A stretch of DNA of 39,358 bases from an uncultured Blautia sp. (GCF_937880195.1 NZ_CALFLA010000019.1:1-39358), one strand, 5' to 3'. Positions 1-7,654 are shown, numbered from the stretch's first letter. The notes: generated from the sequence alone by a model not told the origin. Numbers and translations are program-made.

Positions 1-66
1 TTGTAATGATGTATTGCAAAACAGGTGACTGTGGATAAAACTGCGGAAACTCAAGATAACAAACTG

Positions 67-95
67 TTGCCAGTAAAGGCAAAAAGAGTTATACT
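67..95 (+). promoter_or_regulatory. Sigma-A-type promoter upstream of the Nudix gene
   Basis: The -35 is TTGCCA (67-72) and the -10 is TATACT (90-95), with a spacer of exactly 17 nt. It lies about 48 nt before the start codon of the Nudix hydrolase and no other gene lies between. Bases 1-66 hold nothing I can assign. The promoter is inferred from sequence only. Confidence 0.6.
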
Positions 96-142
96 ATATC
101 CAGCTAAATCAAATTCACACGCATTACAGGAGGAACTTGCAG

Positions 143-586
143 ATGATAGAAGCAACGAGCTGTGGCGGTGTGGTAATTTATCGTGGAAAGATACTGGCAT
201 TATACAAGTCTTATAAAAACAGATATGAAGGCTGGGTATTGCCAAAAGGAACCGTTGAACAGGGCGAGACTCATATCCAGACTGCACTGCGGGAGGTTAA
301 GGAAGAAGCAGATGTCAGAGCTTCCATCGTAAAATATATTGGCAAAAGTCATTATAATTTTACTGTACCGGAAGACATGGTCACAAAAGAAGTACATTGG
401 TATCTGATGACGGCTGATAATTATCATAGCAGACCCCAGAGAGAGGAATATTTTGTTGATTCCGGGTATTACAAATTTCATGAAATATACCATCTCCTTC
501 GATTTTCCAATGAAAAACAGATTGTGGAGAAGGCGTATCAGGAATATTTGGAATTACGAAGCCAAGGACTCTGGGGCAAAAAATAA
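143..586 (+). CDS. Nudix hydrolase
   Basis: A 147-residue protein of the Nudix family, which cleaves nucleoside diphosphates linked to another moiety. The Nudix box spans residues 36-58, with G36, E42 and R50-E51-V52-K53-E54-E55, so the metal-binding glutamates are present. The usual glycine near the box end is D57. The N-terminal CGGVVIY strand and the W31-x-L-P-K-G lead-in are typical of small housekeeping members, such as those acting on diadenosine polyphosphates or 8-oxo nucleotides. Substrate cannot be told. I chose ATG 143 because AGGAGG (128-133) sits 9 nt upstream; the in-frame TTG at 137 is too close. It appears to be a single gene with its own promoter and a following hairpin. Confidence 0.85.
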   Translation: MIEATSCGGVVIYRGKILALYKSYKNRYEGWVLPKGTVEQGETHIQTALREVKEEADVRASIVKYIGKSHYNFTVPEDMVTKEVHWYLMTADNYHSRPQREEYFVDSGYYKFHEIYHLLRFSNEKQIVEKAYQEYLELRSQGLWGKK

Positions 587-620
587 CAGGGTTGTGTTTT
601 TTACGCAGCCCTGTTTAGAT
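585..620 (+). terminator. Probable hairpin terminator after the Nudix gene
   Basis: AACAGGGTTG (585-594) pairs with CAGCCCTGTT (606-615) as a 10-bp stem with one G-U pair and an 11-nt loop. The arm overlaps the stop codon. The downstream T-tract is poor, so termination may be partial and may leave read-through into the next gene. Confidence 0.45.
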
Positions 621-645
621 TTATATGAAAAGGGGAATCCTATAA

Positions 646-957
646 ATGCTTAAGTGGCTGAAAGACTATTTTGTTGGTGAATCCATTCAGGATCCAGACC
701 ATATCCGAGAAAAACTGGAACAGGGAAAGCTGGTTCCGGGAATCTTTCTTATCACCCTTTCCCATAATCCCCATAACATTCTTGAAATTCTTCCGGCAGT
801 TATGCTTTTTCAAAAAAGTCTTTACAGGATCTGCCCGGAAATTATCGGTATGGCAAGGGGAGAAGACGAAGCCCTGGAGCTGATCCGGTCTATCGTCGAA
901 ACAGTATATAAGGACACCGGAGACGTTCTGGTAAAAGAATATTTAAAAAACAGGTGA
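646..957 (+). CDS. Small conserved-type protein of unknown function
   Basis: A 103-residue protein that I do not recognise. It has an amphipathic, probably mostly helical sequence, a positively charged N-terminus (MLKWLKDYF) and a hydrophobic stretch around residues 29-55 broken by SHNPHN, so it is probably soluble or peripherally bound. There is no signal peptide and no cysteine cluster. AAGGGG 12 nt upstream is a usable ribosome binding site. It lies 4 nt before the DUF2953 gene, and GerW follows, so it looks like the first gene of a three-gene unit. That suggests, but does not show, a sporulation or envelope role. Confidence 0.7.
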   Translation: MLKWLKDYFVGESIQDPDHIREKLEQGKLVPGIFLITLSHNPHNILEILPAVMLFQKSLYRICPEIIGMARGEDEALELIRSIVETVYKDTGDVLVKEYLKNR

Positions 958-961
958 AGGC

Positions 962-1939
962 ATGTTACATATCTTATGGATGCTGATGAAATTTATACTG
1001 ATCCTTCTTGGAATCCTTTTAGGCCTGCTTCTCTGTCTGGCCCTTTTGATCCTGTTCTGTCCTTTACAGTACAGGGCAAAAGCAGTAAAAGAAAAAGTAC
1101 CCCTTTTGCAGACTGAGGCAGATATCCGGGTAAGCTGGCTGTTTGGAGGGATTTCCCTGCGATATATACGCCGCATGGGGGAAGGCAAAAAACAAATCCG
1201 GGTTTTGGGTATTCCCATAGAAAAACTGCTTTCAAAAAAGAAAAAGCAGCCCCGGGAAGCCGGACAGACCCAGGAAACAAAAACCTTTATGCAGGAGACA
1301 AATGAAAGCGAAATTCCCGGGGCTATAGATAAAGAAGTCACAGAAAACAAAGAGTACACAGGAAATGAAAATACAATAAAGACAGTTCATTCAGAACCTG
1401 AACAGGAAGAAAATCTCAATCCAATAGAAACGGAAAATCCAGAAACGTCTTCTTTCCAGAAGAGGAATAAATTTGCAGCCATCCTGGAGAAACTAAAGGA
1501 AATACGAAAAAAAATAAGCGACATTCCCGGGATCCTACGCAGAATCTCATTAACAATCCATGGAATCTATGATAAAATAGACTGGTGGAAGAGTTTTCTG
1601 GATCATCCCCGGGTCAGAGCCGGATTTCATTTTGCAAAACTGCGGGGCAAAAAACTTCTGTTCCATGTATTTCCCAAAAAAGTCCATGGACAGATCACTT
1701 TTGACAGTGAAGATCCTTCTGTAACAGGCGCTGTCCTTGCCGTACTGGGAATGACAATGCCCCTTCACAAAAACAGGATCCAGGTTACTCCGCTTTTTGA
1801 AAATCGCAATATTCTGGAAGGAAACATAGAACTAAAGGGACGGATTTACGGATTTGTACCTGTCAAAATACTTCTGGAGCTTTATTTTAACAAAGATATC
1901 AAATACATCATCAGGCGATGGAAACATAAGGAGGTCTGA
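962..1939 (+). CDS. DUF2953 membrane-anchored protein (YtfI-like)
   Basis: A 325-residue protein. A long hydrophobic segment covers about residues 5-32, followed by a domain starting PLQYRAKA that matches the DUF2953 pattern (beta-rich, with RVSWLFGGISLRY). The middle, about residues 95-165, is a Glu/Thr/Asn-rich low-complexity linker, and a second conserved part starts near residue 185 (IYDKIDWWKSFLDHP). Bacillus subtilis ytfI encodes a DUF2953 protein and lies beside ytfJ, and the same pair is seen here with only 2 nt between stop and start. A role in sporulation is inferred from that pairing. Its biochemical activity is unknown. Confidence 0.8.
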   Translation: MLHILWMLMKFILILLGILLGLLLCLALLILFCPLQYRAKAVKEKVPLLQTEADIRVSWLFGGISLRYIRRMGEGKKQIRVLGIPIEKLLSKKKKQPREAGQTQETKTFMQETNESEIPGAIDKEVTENKEYTGNENTIKTVHSEPEQEENLNPIETENPETSSFQKRNKFAAILEKLKEIRKKISDIPGILRRISLTIHGIYDKIDWWKSFLDHPRVRAGFHFAKLRGKKLLFHVFPKKVHGQITFDSEDPSVTGAVLAVLGMTMPLHKNRIQVTPLFENRNILEGNIELKGRIYGFVPVKILLELYFNKDIKYIIRRWKHKEV

Positions 1940-1941
1940 AA

Positions 1942-2316
1942 ATGGCAAACGAAAACAATTTTAAGGACACAGTAAATTCTCTTTTTAAAGGACTGGACAG
2001 CTTTATTTCTGCCAAAACAGTAGTGGGAGAGGCGATCCATGTAGGAGATACCATTATCCTTCCGCTGGTAGACGTTGCTTTCGGCGTTGGCGCCGGCGCT
2101 TTTGAGGGAGACAAAAAAAGCAATGGCGGCGGCGGTATGACAGGTAAAATGAGCCCCAGCGCTGTACTGGTGATCCAGAACGGAACAACGAAGCTGGTAA
2201 ACATCAAAAACCAGGACGGACTTACCAAGGTTCTGGATATGGTTCCTGATTTTGTAGACCGCTTTGCTTCTGGTTTTGGAAACAGCTCCGCGCAGACAGA
2301 GGCCGAAGAAATCTGA
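1942..2316 (+). CDS. gerW: GerW family sporulation protein (YtfJ)
   Basis: A 124-residue protein that matches the Spore_YtfJ/GerW family along its length. Visible marks are the N-terminal region with FISAKTVVGEAI, the GDTIILPLVDVAFGVGAG core, a Gly-rich GGGG turn, and a C-terminal beta segment with SAVLVIQNG. In Bacillus subtilis the protein is made in the developing spore and is needed for normal germination; Clostridia carry homologues. AAGGAGG lies inside the end of the DUF2953 gene, giving tight translational coupling. No terminator is evident directly after it. A separate promoter starts 38 nt downstream for the next small gene. Confidence 0.88.
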   Translation: MANENNFKDTVNSLFKGLDSFISAKTVVGEAIHVGDTIILPLVDVAFGVGAGAFEGDKKSNGGGGMTGKMSPSAVLVIQNGTTKLVNIKNQDGLTKVLDMVPDFVDRFASGFGNSSAQTEAEEI

Positions 2317-2354
2317 TTTCAGACAGTTCCTTTTTCCAATAGGATACAGTGTTT

Positions 2355-2383
2355 TTGATGGTATTTTTTGCATAAGATAGAAT
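2355..2383 (+). promoter_or_regulatory. Promoter of the 45-residue membrane protein gene
   Basis: TTGATG (2355-2360), a 17-nt spacer, then TAGAAT (2378-2383). It lies between gerW and the small gene, 26 nt before its start codon, and gives that gene its own transcription start. Confidence 0.55.
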
Positions 2384-2409
2384 AACAAAAGAGAAAAGGA
2401 CTGGATTAT

Positions 2410-2547
2410 ATGGGAAGGCTTCTGGGACTGGTACTTTTTTGCGTTGGAATTGGAATGGTAATAGGGATGATAATACCAGAAAGCGTAACTCTTATTATTC
2501 TGGCTGCTCTATTGCTGCTTTGCGGATATCATATGTTTTGCCAATAA
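2410..2547 (+). CDS. 45-residue hydrophobic small membrane protein
   Basis: ATG 2410 to TAA 2547 encodes 45 residues. It starts MGRLLGLVLFCVGIGMVIGM, followed by IIPES and a second hydrophobic run (residues 26-38), and ends GYHMFCQ. The pattern is two short membrane segments joined by a Pro-Glu-Ser turn, a helical hairpin. AAAGGA (2395-2400) lies 9 nt upstream. A promoter precedes it and a strong hairpin begins at its stop codon, so it looks like an independent unit. I do not recognise a family. Small two-helix proteins of this kind occur next to ribosomal and sporulation genes in Clostridia, but no function can be given. Confidence 0.7.
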   Translation: MGRLLGLVLFCVGIGMVIGMIIPESVTLIILAALLLLCGYHMFCQ

Positions 2548-2583
2548 AAAATTCCCCACGCTGATGCGAGGGGAATTTTTATT
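2547..2583. terminator. Bidirectional terminator between the small membrane protein and rpmB
   Basis: AAAAATTCCCC (2547-2557) and GGGGAATTTTT (2570-2580) are perfect 11-bp arms, with an inner CGC/GCG pair around a TGAT loop. T-runs on both strands suit the convergent genes on either side. Confidence 0.85.
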
Positions 2584-2590
2584 GTTCAAT

Positions 2591-2779
2591 TTATGCTCTT
2601 TCAACTTTTCCGGATCTCAGACAAGAAGTACAAACATACATCTTTTTCGCTCCGCCTGTAGCAGTCTTAACTTTAACAGACTTAACATTAGATTTCCACA
2701 TTTTATTGGATCTTCTATGGGAATGACTTACATTATTTCCGAAATGAGCACCTTTTTCGCAGATTGCGCACTTAGCCAT
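2591..2779 (-). CDS. rpmB: 50S ribosomal protein L28
   Basis: A 62-residue protein, the normal L28 length. It begins MAKCAICEKGAHFGNNVSHS and carries two CxxC pairs (C4/C7 and, near the end, CTSC), the zinc-binding form of L28. The RSNKMWKSNV and VCTSCLRSGKV segments are family signatures. An in-frame start further upstream (2845) is rejected because AGGAGG lies 7 nt before ATG 2779. L28 binds 23S rRNA in the large subunit. It lies opposite the yloU-yloV-recG cluster, an arrangement kept in many Firmicutes. Confidence 0.97.
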   Translation of the reverse strand: MAKCAICEKGAHFGNNVSHSHRRSNKMWKSNVKSVKVKTATGGAKKMYVCTSCLRSGKVERA

Positions 2780-2816
2780 GACAGCACCTCCTTGACGCTT
2801 TTTTTCAACAGATTTT

Positions 2817-2845
2817 ATTTTAACAGAAGAGATGCGCTTTTGCAA
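2817..2845 (-). promoter_or_regulatory. rpmB promoter
   Basis: Read on the minus strand: -35 TTGCAA (2845-2840), a 17-nt spacer, -10 TAAAAT (2822-2817). It is about 37 nt from the rpmB start, so the leader is short. Confidence 0.6.
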
Positions 2846-2883
2846 GCAAAAAAAGAAAATTATTACAATAAAATGGTATTTTA

Positions 2884-3336
2884 TTAGCGAAAGAGCCTGC
2901 GGATTTCTTTTTTATCAATTTCTGTAATTCTCTTTAAGGGTATTCCTGCTGCTGCAAATGCTTTGTCTTTTAAGCGGTCTCGCTTTTTGGCGTCTTTTGT
3001 TTCATGGCTGGAATCATCAAGTTCAATGGCAAAAAGCACATATAAGTTCTGGTCGCAGATTACAAAATCAACATGTTTCTGTGCGATCTTATGAAAATAT
3101 TTCATATATTGCTTTTTGTCAGTAACTGCCAGAAGATCTTTTACACCGACCTTTGGACAGATCAGACAATGGTGTTCGTCAGCCACCTCCCGGAGAATAA
3201 GATAAAAACCATATTCTCTTTTCGTAAGAATCGGTTTTGCCGCATATGGATAATAATTCTTTTTCCGGTATAAGATAATAAGAAACAGAATGACAAGCAG
3301 TACGCCTATGCAAAGAATATACCATTGGAAATTCAT
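2884..3336 (-). CDS. Membrane-anchored DUF2726 (nuclease-fold-like) protein
   Basis: A 150-residue protein. Residues 4-22 form a membrane segment (WYILCIGVLLVILFLIILY). The rest fits DUF2726: LTKREYGFYLILREVA, a possible C-x2-C (HCLICPKVGV), then VDFVICD, AIELDDSSHE and a Lys/Arg/Asp-rich stretch, ending with a G-x-P-L-x-R-I motif. VDFVICD...AIELDD...H...R...D is the layout of restriction-endonuclease-like folds, and DUF2726 has been linked to that fold, but nuclease activity here is inference. I chose ATG 3336 because GGAGG lies 9 nt upstream and the membrane segment then starts at residue 4. It has its own promoter, with a LexA-like palindrome just past the -10. Confidence 0.8.
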   Translation of the reverse strand: MNFQWYILCIGVLLVILFLIILYRKKNYYPYAAKPILTKREYGFYLILREVADEHHCLICPKVGVKDLLAVTDKKQYMKYFHKIAQKHVDFVICDQNLYVLFAIELDDSSHETKDAKKRDRLKDKAFAAAGIPLKRITEIDKKEIRRLFR

Positions 3337-3363
3337 TGGTTCATACCTCCGTCTGATTTTCTT

Positions 3364-3377
3364 CGAATATATGTTCC
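3364..3377 (-). promoter_or_regulatory. Candidate LexA (SOS) box at the DUF2726 promoter
   Basis: On the minus strand it reads GGAACATATATTCG, matching 8 of 10 fixed positions of the Gram-positive LexA consensus CGAAC-N4-GTTCG. It lies from 12 nt downstream of the -10, across the expected start of transcription, where a bound repressor would block. Similar 8/10 boxes are at lexA itself (36315-36341). Confidence 0.4.
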
Positions 3378-3388
3378 TTCTGATCCCT

Positions 3389-3417
3389 ATTGTAAAAGAT
3401 TTGACAAAAAAATTCAA
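3389..3417 (-). promoter_or_regulatory. Promoter of the DUF2726 gene
   Basis: Minus strand: -35 TTGAAT (3417-3412), a 17-nt spacer, -10 TACAAT (3394-3389). It lies about 53 nt from the start codon. Confidence 0.55.
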
Positions 3418-3435
3418 GGAAATGAAAACAGACTT

Positions 3436-3487
3436 AAAAAGGAATTTTTAAAATCATATTCCTTTTTCCGTCAAAAGAGGGTATAAT
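3436..3487 (+). promoter_or_regulatory. yloU promoter region with inverted repeat
   Basis: A clear -10, TATAAT, lies at 3482-3487, 32 nt before the yloU start. No good -35 is seen. Where it should be (3459-3464) lies one arm of a perfect 10-bp inverted repeat: AAAAAGGAAT (3436-3445) and ATTCCTTTTT (3458-3467), with a 12-nt loop. The repeat could be an operator or a small terminator that isolates yloU from upstream transcription. Confidence 0.45.
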
Positions 3488-3518
3488 ACATACATATAAA
3501 ATAATTGGAGGTACCTGT

Positions 3519-3878
3519 ATGAGTGGACGTATAGATTCCGGACTCGGAAGAATAGTCATTGATACCGACGTAATTGCAACCTATGCCGGAAGCGTAGCAG
3601 TAGAGTGCTTCGGTATTGTAGGTATGGCAGCGGTCAGCATGAAAGACGGCCTTGTTAAGCTTCTCCACAAGGACAGCCTGAAGCATGGCATCAGCGTAGT
3701 GGTCACAGATGAAAATAAGATTCGTCTGAATTTTCATGTGGTCGTAGCCTACGGTATCAATATAAGCACGATTGCAGACAATCTTGTCAGCAATGTCAAA
3801 TATAAGGTAGAAGCATTTACCGGCATGGAAATTGAAAAGATCAACATCTATGTGGAAGGCGTTCGTGCAATAGACTAA
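3519..3878 (+). CDS. yloU: Asp23/Gls24 family protein (YloU)
   Basis: A 119-residue protein of the Asp23/Gls24 family. The pattern is G-RI-ID-DVIATYAG (residues 10-24), a central V-V-V-DENKIRLNFHVVVAYG, and a C-terminal helix NLVSNVKYKVEAFTGMEIEKINIYVEGV. These are small cytoplasmic proteins; some tie to the membrane through partners and to envelope stress. In Bacillus subtilis yloU lies directly before yloV, as here. TGGAGG lies 8 nt before ATG 3519. The 20-nt gap to yloV and the absence of a terminator indicate one transcript running on to recG. Confidence 0.92.
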   Translation: MSGRIDSGLGRIVIDTDVIATYAGSVAVECFGIVGMAAVSMKDGLVKLLHKDSLKHGISVVVTDENKIRLNFHVVVAYGINISTIADNLVSNVKYKVEAFTGMEIEKINIYVEGVRAID

Positions 3879-3901
3879 GTTTTTATGAGGAGGATGTTGT
3901 G

Positions 3902-5557
3902 GTGACTATAAAAACCATAGATGCAAAAATACTGGCCAGAATGTTCCTGGCAGGAGCCAGAAATCTGGAAGCAAAAAAAGAATGGATCAATGAATTAAAC
4001 GTATTTCCTGTTCCTGACGGAGATACCGGCACTAATATGACAATGACGATTATGTCAGCAGCGTCAGAGGTCAGCGCTTTAGAGAGCCCTGATATGGAAA
4101 CACTGGCAAAAGCCATTTCCTCCGGTTCCCTTCGTGGAGCAAGAGGTAACTCCGGCGTTATCCTTTCCCAGCTCCTTCGAGGCTTTACCAAAGGCGTACG
4201 CAAACATGATAAGCTGGATGCCCTTACCATTGCGGCAGCTATGGAACGGGCTGTAGAAACTGCTTATAAAGCGGTTATGAAACCTAAGGAAGGAACAATC
4301 CTTACAGTAGCAAAGGAAGCGGCTCTAAAAGCGGCAGAAATTGCTCCGGAAGCAGAAGAACTCCAGCCGTTTTTTGAGGAGATCTTCGCTCATGCAGAGG
4401 CTACTCTTGCCCGCACACCGGAAATGCTCCCTGTTCTGAAAGAGGCAGGCGTAGTAGATTCCGGCGGACAGGGACTTCTGGAAGTATTAAGAGGCGCTAT
4501 TGACGGATTTATGGGCAAGGAGATCGACTATTCAGTATTCGAAAAGTCAGCCGGACCTGCTGTGACAAAGATCTCTCCTCAGGCAGAAGCGGATATTAAG
4601 TTCGGATACTGTACAGAGTTTATCATTCTTCTTGACAAACCAGTGTCTGAGGAAGAAGAACATAATTTCAAAAACTTCCTGACCTCTATCGGCGACTCCA
4701 TTGTTGTTGTGGCTGACGACGAGATCATTAAAGTACATGTGCATACCAATCATCCCGGACAGGCAATCGAGCGGGCTTTGACCTATGGAGCGCTTTCTCG
4801 TATGAAGATCGACAATATGAGAGAAGAACATCAGGAAAAGCTGATCAAAGACGCAGAAAAACTTGCAAAGGAACAGGAAGAAGAACAGCTTCCTGCTAAA
4901 GAAACTGGATTTATTGCCGTTTCTGCGGGAGACGGACTGACAGATATTTTCCGTGAACTGGGAGTGGATTATCTGATCGAAGGCGGCCAGACAATGAATC
5001 CAAGTACGGAAGATATGCTGAACGCAATTGCCAAAGTTAATGCGGAAACTATTTATATTTTCCCAAATAATAAAAATATAATTCTTGCAGCAAACCAGGC
5101 CCGTGATCTCACTGAGGACAAGAAGATCGTAGTTGTTCCAACAAAGACAGTTCCTCAGGGAATTACAGCTATGATCAGCTTTGTTCCAGAAAAATCTGCT
5201 GAAGAAAACGCAGAAGTGATGGAAGAGGCTGTTTCCAAAGTACAGACAGGACAGATCACTTATGCAGTCCGCGACACCCGCCTTGATGACAAAGAGATCC
5301 ATGAAGGCGATATCATGGGAATCGGAGACAAGGGAATCCTGGCTGTGGGAGGCAGCAAAGAAAAAGTTGCCGAAGATACCATTGCAGCTATGATGACAGA
5401 AGATGCAGAAGTGATCAGCATTTATTACGGCGCAGATACTTCCGAAGAAAGCGCCGAGAAGCTGGCAGCCTCTGTAGAAGAGCTTTATCCAGAGTGCGAA
5501 GTGGAGCTGAACCGAGGCGGACAGCCCATCTATTACTATATTATTTCCGTGGAATAA
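3902..5557 (+). CDS. fakA: DAK2-domain fatty acid kinase catalytic subunit (YloV/FakA)
   Basis: A 551-residue protein. The N-terminal DhaL/DAK2-type kinase domain (about residues 8-200) has the ATP/Mg motif NVFPVPDGDTGTNM, SLRGARGNSGVILSQLLRG and GVVDSGGQG. A middle domain and a C-terminal domain with VVVPTKTVPQGITAM follow, the full YloV layout. The family enzyme FakA phosphorylates fatty acids held by a DegV/FakB binding protein so they can enter phospholipids; no FakB gene is in this window. Start: GTG 3902 aligns with the usual MSIRTID-type N-terminus and is 8 nt from GAGGAGG (3887-3893); GTG 3899 directly before it is equally readable. Confidence 0.93.
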   Translation: MTIKTIDAKILARMFLAGARNLEAKKEWINELNVFPVPDGDTGTNMTMTIMSAASEVSALESPDMETLAKAISSGSLRGARGNSGVILSQLLRGFTKGVRKHDKLDALTIAAAMERAVETAYKAVMKPKEGTILTVAKEAALKAAEIAPEAEELQPFFEEIFAHAEATLARTPEMLPVLKEAGVVDSGGQGLLEVLRGAIDGFMGKEIDYSVFEKSAGPAVTKISPQAEADIKFGYCTEFIILLDKPVSEEEEHNFKNFLTSIGDSIVVVADDEIIKVHVHTNHPGQAIERALTYGALSRMKIDNMREEHQEKLIKDAEKLAKEQEEEQLPAKETGFIAVSAGDGLTDIFRELGVDYLIEGGQTMNPSTEDMLNAIAKVNAETIYIFPNNKNIILAANQARDLTEDKKIVVVPTKTVPQGITAMISFVPEKSAEENAEVMEEAVSKVQTGQITYAVRDTRLDDKEIHEGDIMGIGDKGILAVGGSKEKVAEDTIAAMMTEDAEVISIYYGADTSEESAEKLAASVEELYPECEVELNRGGQPIYYYIISVE

Positions 5558-5559
5558 TC

Positions 5560-7611
5560 ATGAGCGAAAGTTTACGAACACTAAAGGGCGTAGGAGAAAA
5601 AACCGAAAAGCTGTTTCAAAAAATCGGAGTTTTTGATACGGAAGGACTTCTTCGGTATTATCCCAGAAATTATGATCAATATGAAATGCCCGCAAAAATC
5701 GCAGAGCTTAAGGAGGGGACGGTGAAAGCCGTCTCCGCTTTCGTATGTTCTGGAGTTTACGTCAACGCAGTCCGGGGCAGGCAGGTGATCTCCATTACAG
5801 CAGGCGATGAAACAGGAAAACTGAATATTGTATGGTTCAATACTCCCTACCTTAAAAACATGCTAAAAAAAGGCGCGAGGTTTATTTTCCGCGGAAAAAT
5901 CATCCGCAGACAAGGTAAGCTGTCTATGGAACACCCTGAAATCTTTACTCCGGCTGCATACGAAGAAGTCCTTCACAGTCTTCAGCCCATTTATCCTTTG
6001 ACGGCAGGTCTTTCCAATAAAACAGTGGCCAAAATGGTATCTCAGGTTCTGGAACAAAAAAAACTGGAGGGCGAATATCTTCCTGAGGAACTTAAAGAAA
6101 AATATCAGCTTGCAGATATAAACTATGCCTTAAGGACGATCCATTTCCCCTCTAATATGGAAGAACTTCTTATTTCCAGAAAAAGACTGGTATTTGATGA
6201 ATTTCTGTTTTTTATTCTTTCCGTACAGCTACTGAAAGAAAGAACCGAAGAGGCTAGAAATATGTTTCCCATGAAGGAAACCTGGACTACAGAGCAGGTA
6301 ATAGAAAACCTTCCTTACAGGCTTACAGACGCTCAGCTTAACGCCTGGCATGAAATAGAAAGAGATCTTGTCGGACAATCTCTGATGTCCCGTCTGGTGC
6401 AGGGGGACGTAGGAAGCGGAAAAACGATCCTGGCATTCCTTGCCATGATCCTTACCTGTGAAAACGGATATCAGGCTGCGCTTATGGTTCCCACAGAAGT
6501 TCTTGCCCGTCAGCATTTTGACGGATTTCAGAAACTGCTTTCAGAACAGGACATCCATCTTTCTTGCGCGCTTCTTACCGGTTCCAGTACCGCAAAAGAA
6601 AAAAGGCAGCTTTACGAAGATATCCGCCAGGGAAACATTTCTGTGATCATCGGTACCCATGCCCTGATCCAGGAAAAAGTAGAATATCATAATCTGGCCC
6701 TTGTTATAACAGACGAACAGCACCGGTTTGGCGTAAAGCAAAGAGAAGCCCTTACTACAAGAGGGAATCCGCCTAATGTTCTTGTAATGAGCGCAACTCC
6801 CATTCCAAGAACACTTGCCATTATTTTGTATGGAGATCTTGATATTTCTATCATCGACCAGGTTCCCGCCAAACGTCTTCCCATCAAAAACTGTGTGGTC
6901 AATACAACTTACCGTCCAAAGGCATATGCTTTTATTGAGCGGCAGATCCGCCAGGGCAGGCAGGCTTATGTGATCTGTCCAATGGTAGAAGAAAGCGAAG
7001 GAATGGAAGCGGAAAATGTTCTGGACTATACAAAAAAATTAAAACAGGAGCTGCCTTCTGATATATCTATTGAATCTCTTCACGGTAAAATGAAACCCAA
7101 AGAAAAAAACAGGATCATGGAAGAGTTTTCAAAAGGAACTATCCAGGTTCTTGTCTCCACTACCGTTGTAGAGGTAGGCGTAAATGTACCCAACGCCACA
7201 GTAATGATGGTAGAAAACGCCGAGCGCTTCGGACTTGCCCAGCTTCATCAGCTTCGAGGCCGTGTAGGACGAGGAGAGTACCAGTCCTACTGTATTTTTA
7301 TACAGGGCAATGGTGAGGAAAAAATTTCCAAACGGCTGGAGATCCTAAATCAGTCCAACGACGGCTTCTTTATCGCCGGAGAAGATCTGAAACTGAGAGG
7401 GCCTGGAGATCTTTTTGGAATTCGCCAGAGCGGACTTCTAGAATTTCGCATCGGAGATATTTATAACGATGCCAAAATTCTTCAAAAAGCAAGCGAGGCG
7501 GCTTTTGAACTCCTTGCTCTTGATCCAGATCTTACTCTTCCCCAACACGCTTTTCTCCGAAAACAACTGGCTCTCTGCCAGAGAGAAGGGCTGGAAAATT
7601 TTGGACTTTAA
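5560..7611 (+). CDS. recG: ATP-dependent DNA helicase RecG
   Basis: A 683-residue protein, the usual RecG length. The N-terminal wedge (OB) domain is followed by the helicase core: Walker A GDVGSGKT near residues 282-289, the DEQH box with ITDEQHRFGVKQR near 383-395, and motif III VMSATPIPRTLA. Motif VI is HQLRGRVGRG, and the RecG C-terminal element GPGDLFGIRQSG is present. It reverses stalled replication forks and migrates Holliday junctions. ATG 5560 starts 2 nt after the yloV stop; the in-frame start at 5494 inside yloV would add 22 unrelated residues. The order yloV-recG is conserved in Firmicutes. Confidence 0.97.
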   Translation: MSESLRTLKGVGEKTEKLFQKIGVFDTEGLLRYYPRNYDQYEMPAKIAELKEGTVKAVSAFVCSGVYVNAVRGRQVISITAGDETGKLNIVWFNTPYLKNMLKKGARFIFRGKIIRRQGKLSMEHPEIFTPAAYEEVLHSLQPIYPLTAGLSNKTVAKMVSQVLEQKKLEGEYLPEELKEKYQLADINYALRTIHFPSNMEELLISRKRLVFDEFLFFILSVQLLKERTEEARNMFPMKETWTTEQVIENLPYRLTDAQLNAWHEIERDLVGQSLMSRLVQGDVGSGKTILAFLAMILTCENGYQAALMVPTEVLARQHFDGFQKLLSEQDIHLSCALLTGSSTAKEKRQLYEDIRQGNISVIIGTHALIQEKVEYHNLALVITDEQHRFGVKQREALTTRGNPPNVLVMSATPIPRTLAIILYGDLDISIIDQVPAKRLPIKNCVVNTTYRPKAYAFIERQIRQGRQAYVICPMVEESEGMEAENVLDYTKKLKQELPSDISIESLHGKMKPKEKNRIMEEFSKGTIQVLVSTTVVEVGVNVPNATVMMVENAERFGLAQLHQLRGRVGRGEYQSYCIFIQGNGEEKISKRLEILNQSNDGFFIAGEDLKLRGPGDLFGIRQSGLLEFRIGDIYNDAKILQKASEAAFELLALDPDLTLPQHAFLRKQLALCQREGLENFGL

Positions 7612-7654
7612 TTAGTACAAAGCCCTCAAAACAACGCTTTAGGGAAATAAATTG

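Noticed and set aside
25..216. A 63-codon frame at the window start that overlaps the Nudix gene
   Set aside because: Its start lies before the Nudix promoter, it overlaps the Nudix start in another frame, and it has no ribosome binding site or family.
3401..3406. TTGACA on the plus strand considered as the -35 of yloU
   Set aside because: It lies 75 nt upstream of the only good -10. The same area on the minus strand fits the DUF2726 promoter better.
4547..5302. A 251-codon open frame antisense to fakA
   Set aside because: Same reasoning: rich in Phe, Cys and His, with no motif or start signal, and the sense strand is a clear FakA.
7612..7645. Terminator after recG
   Set aside because: Only short AAAGC/GCTTT and CCCT/AGGG pairings that exclude each other, and no T-run.
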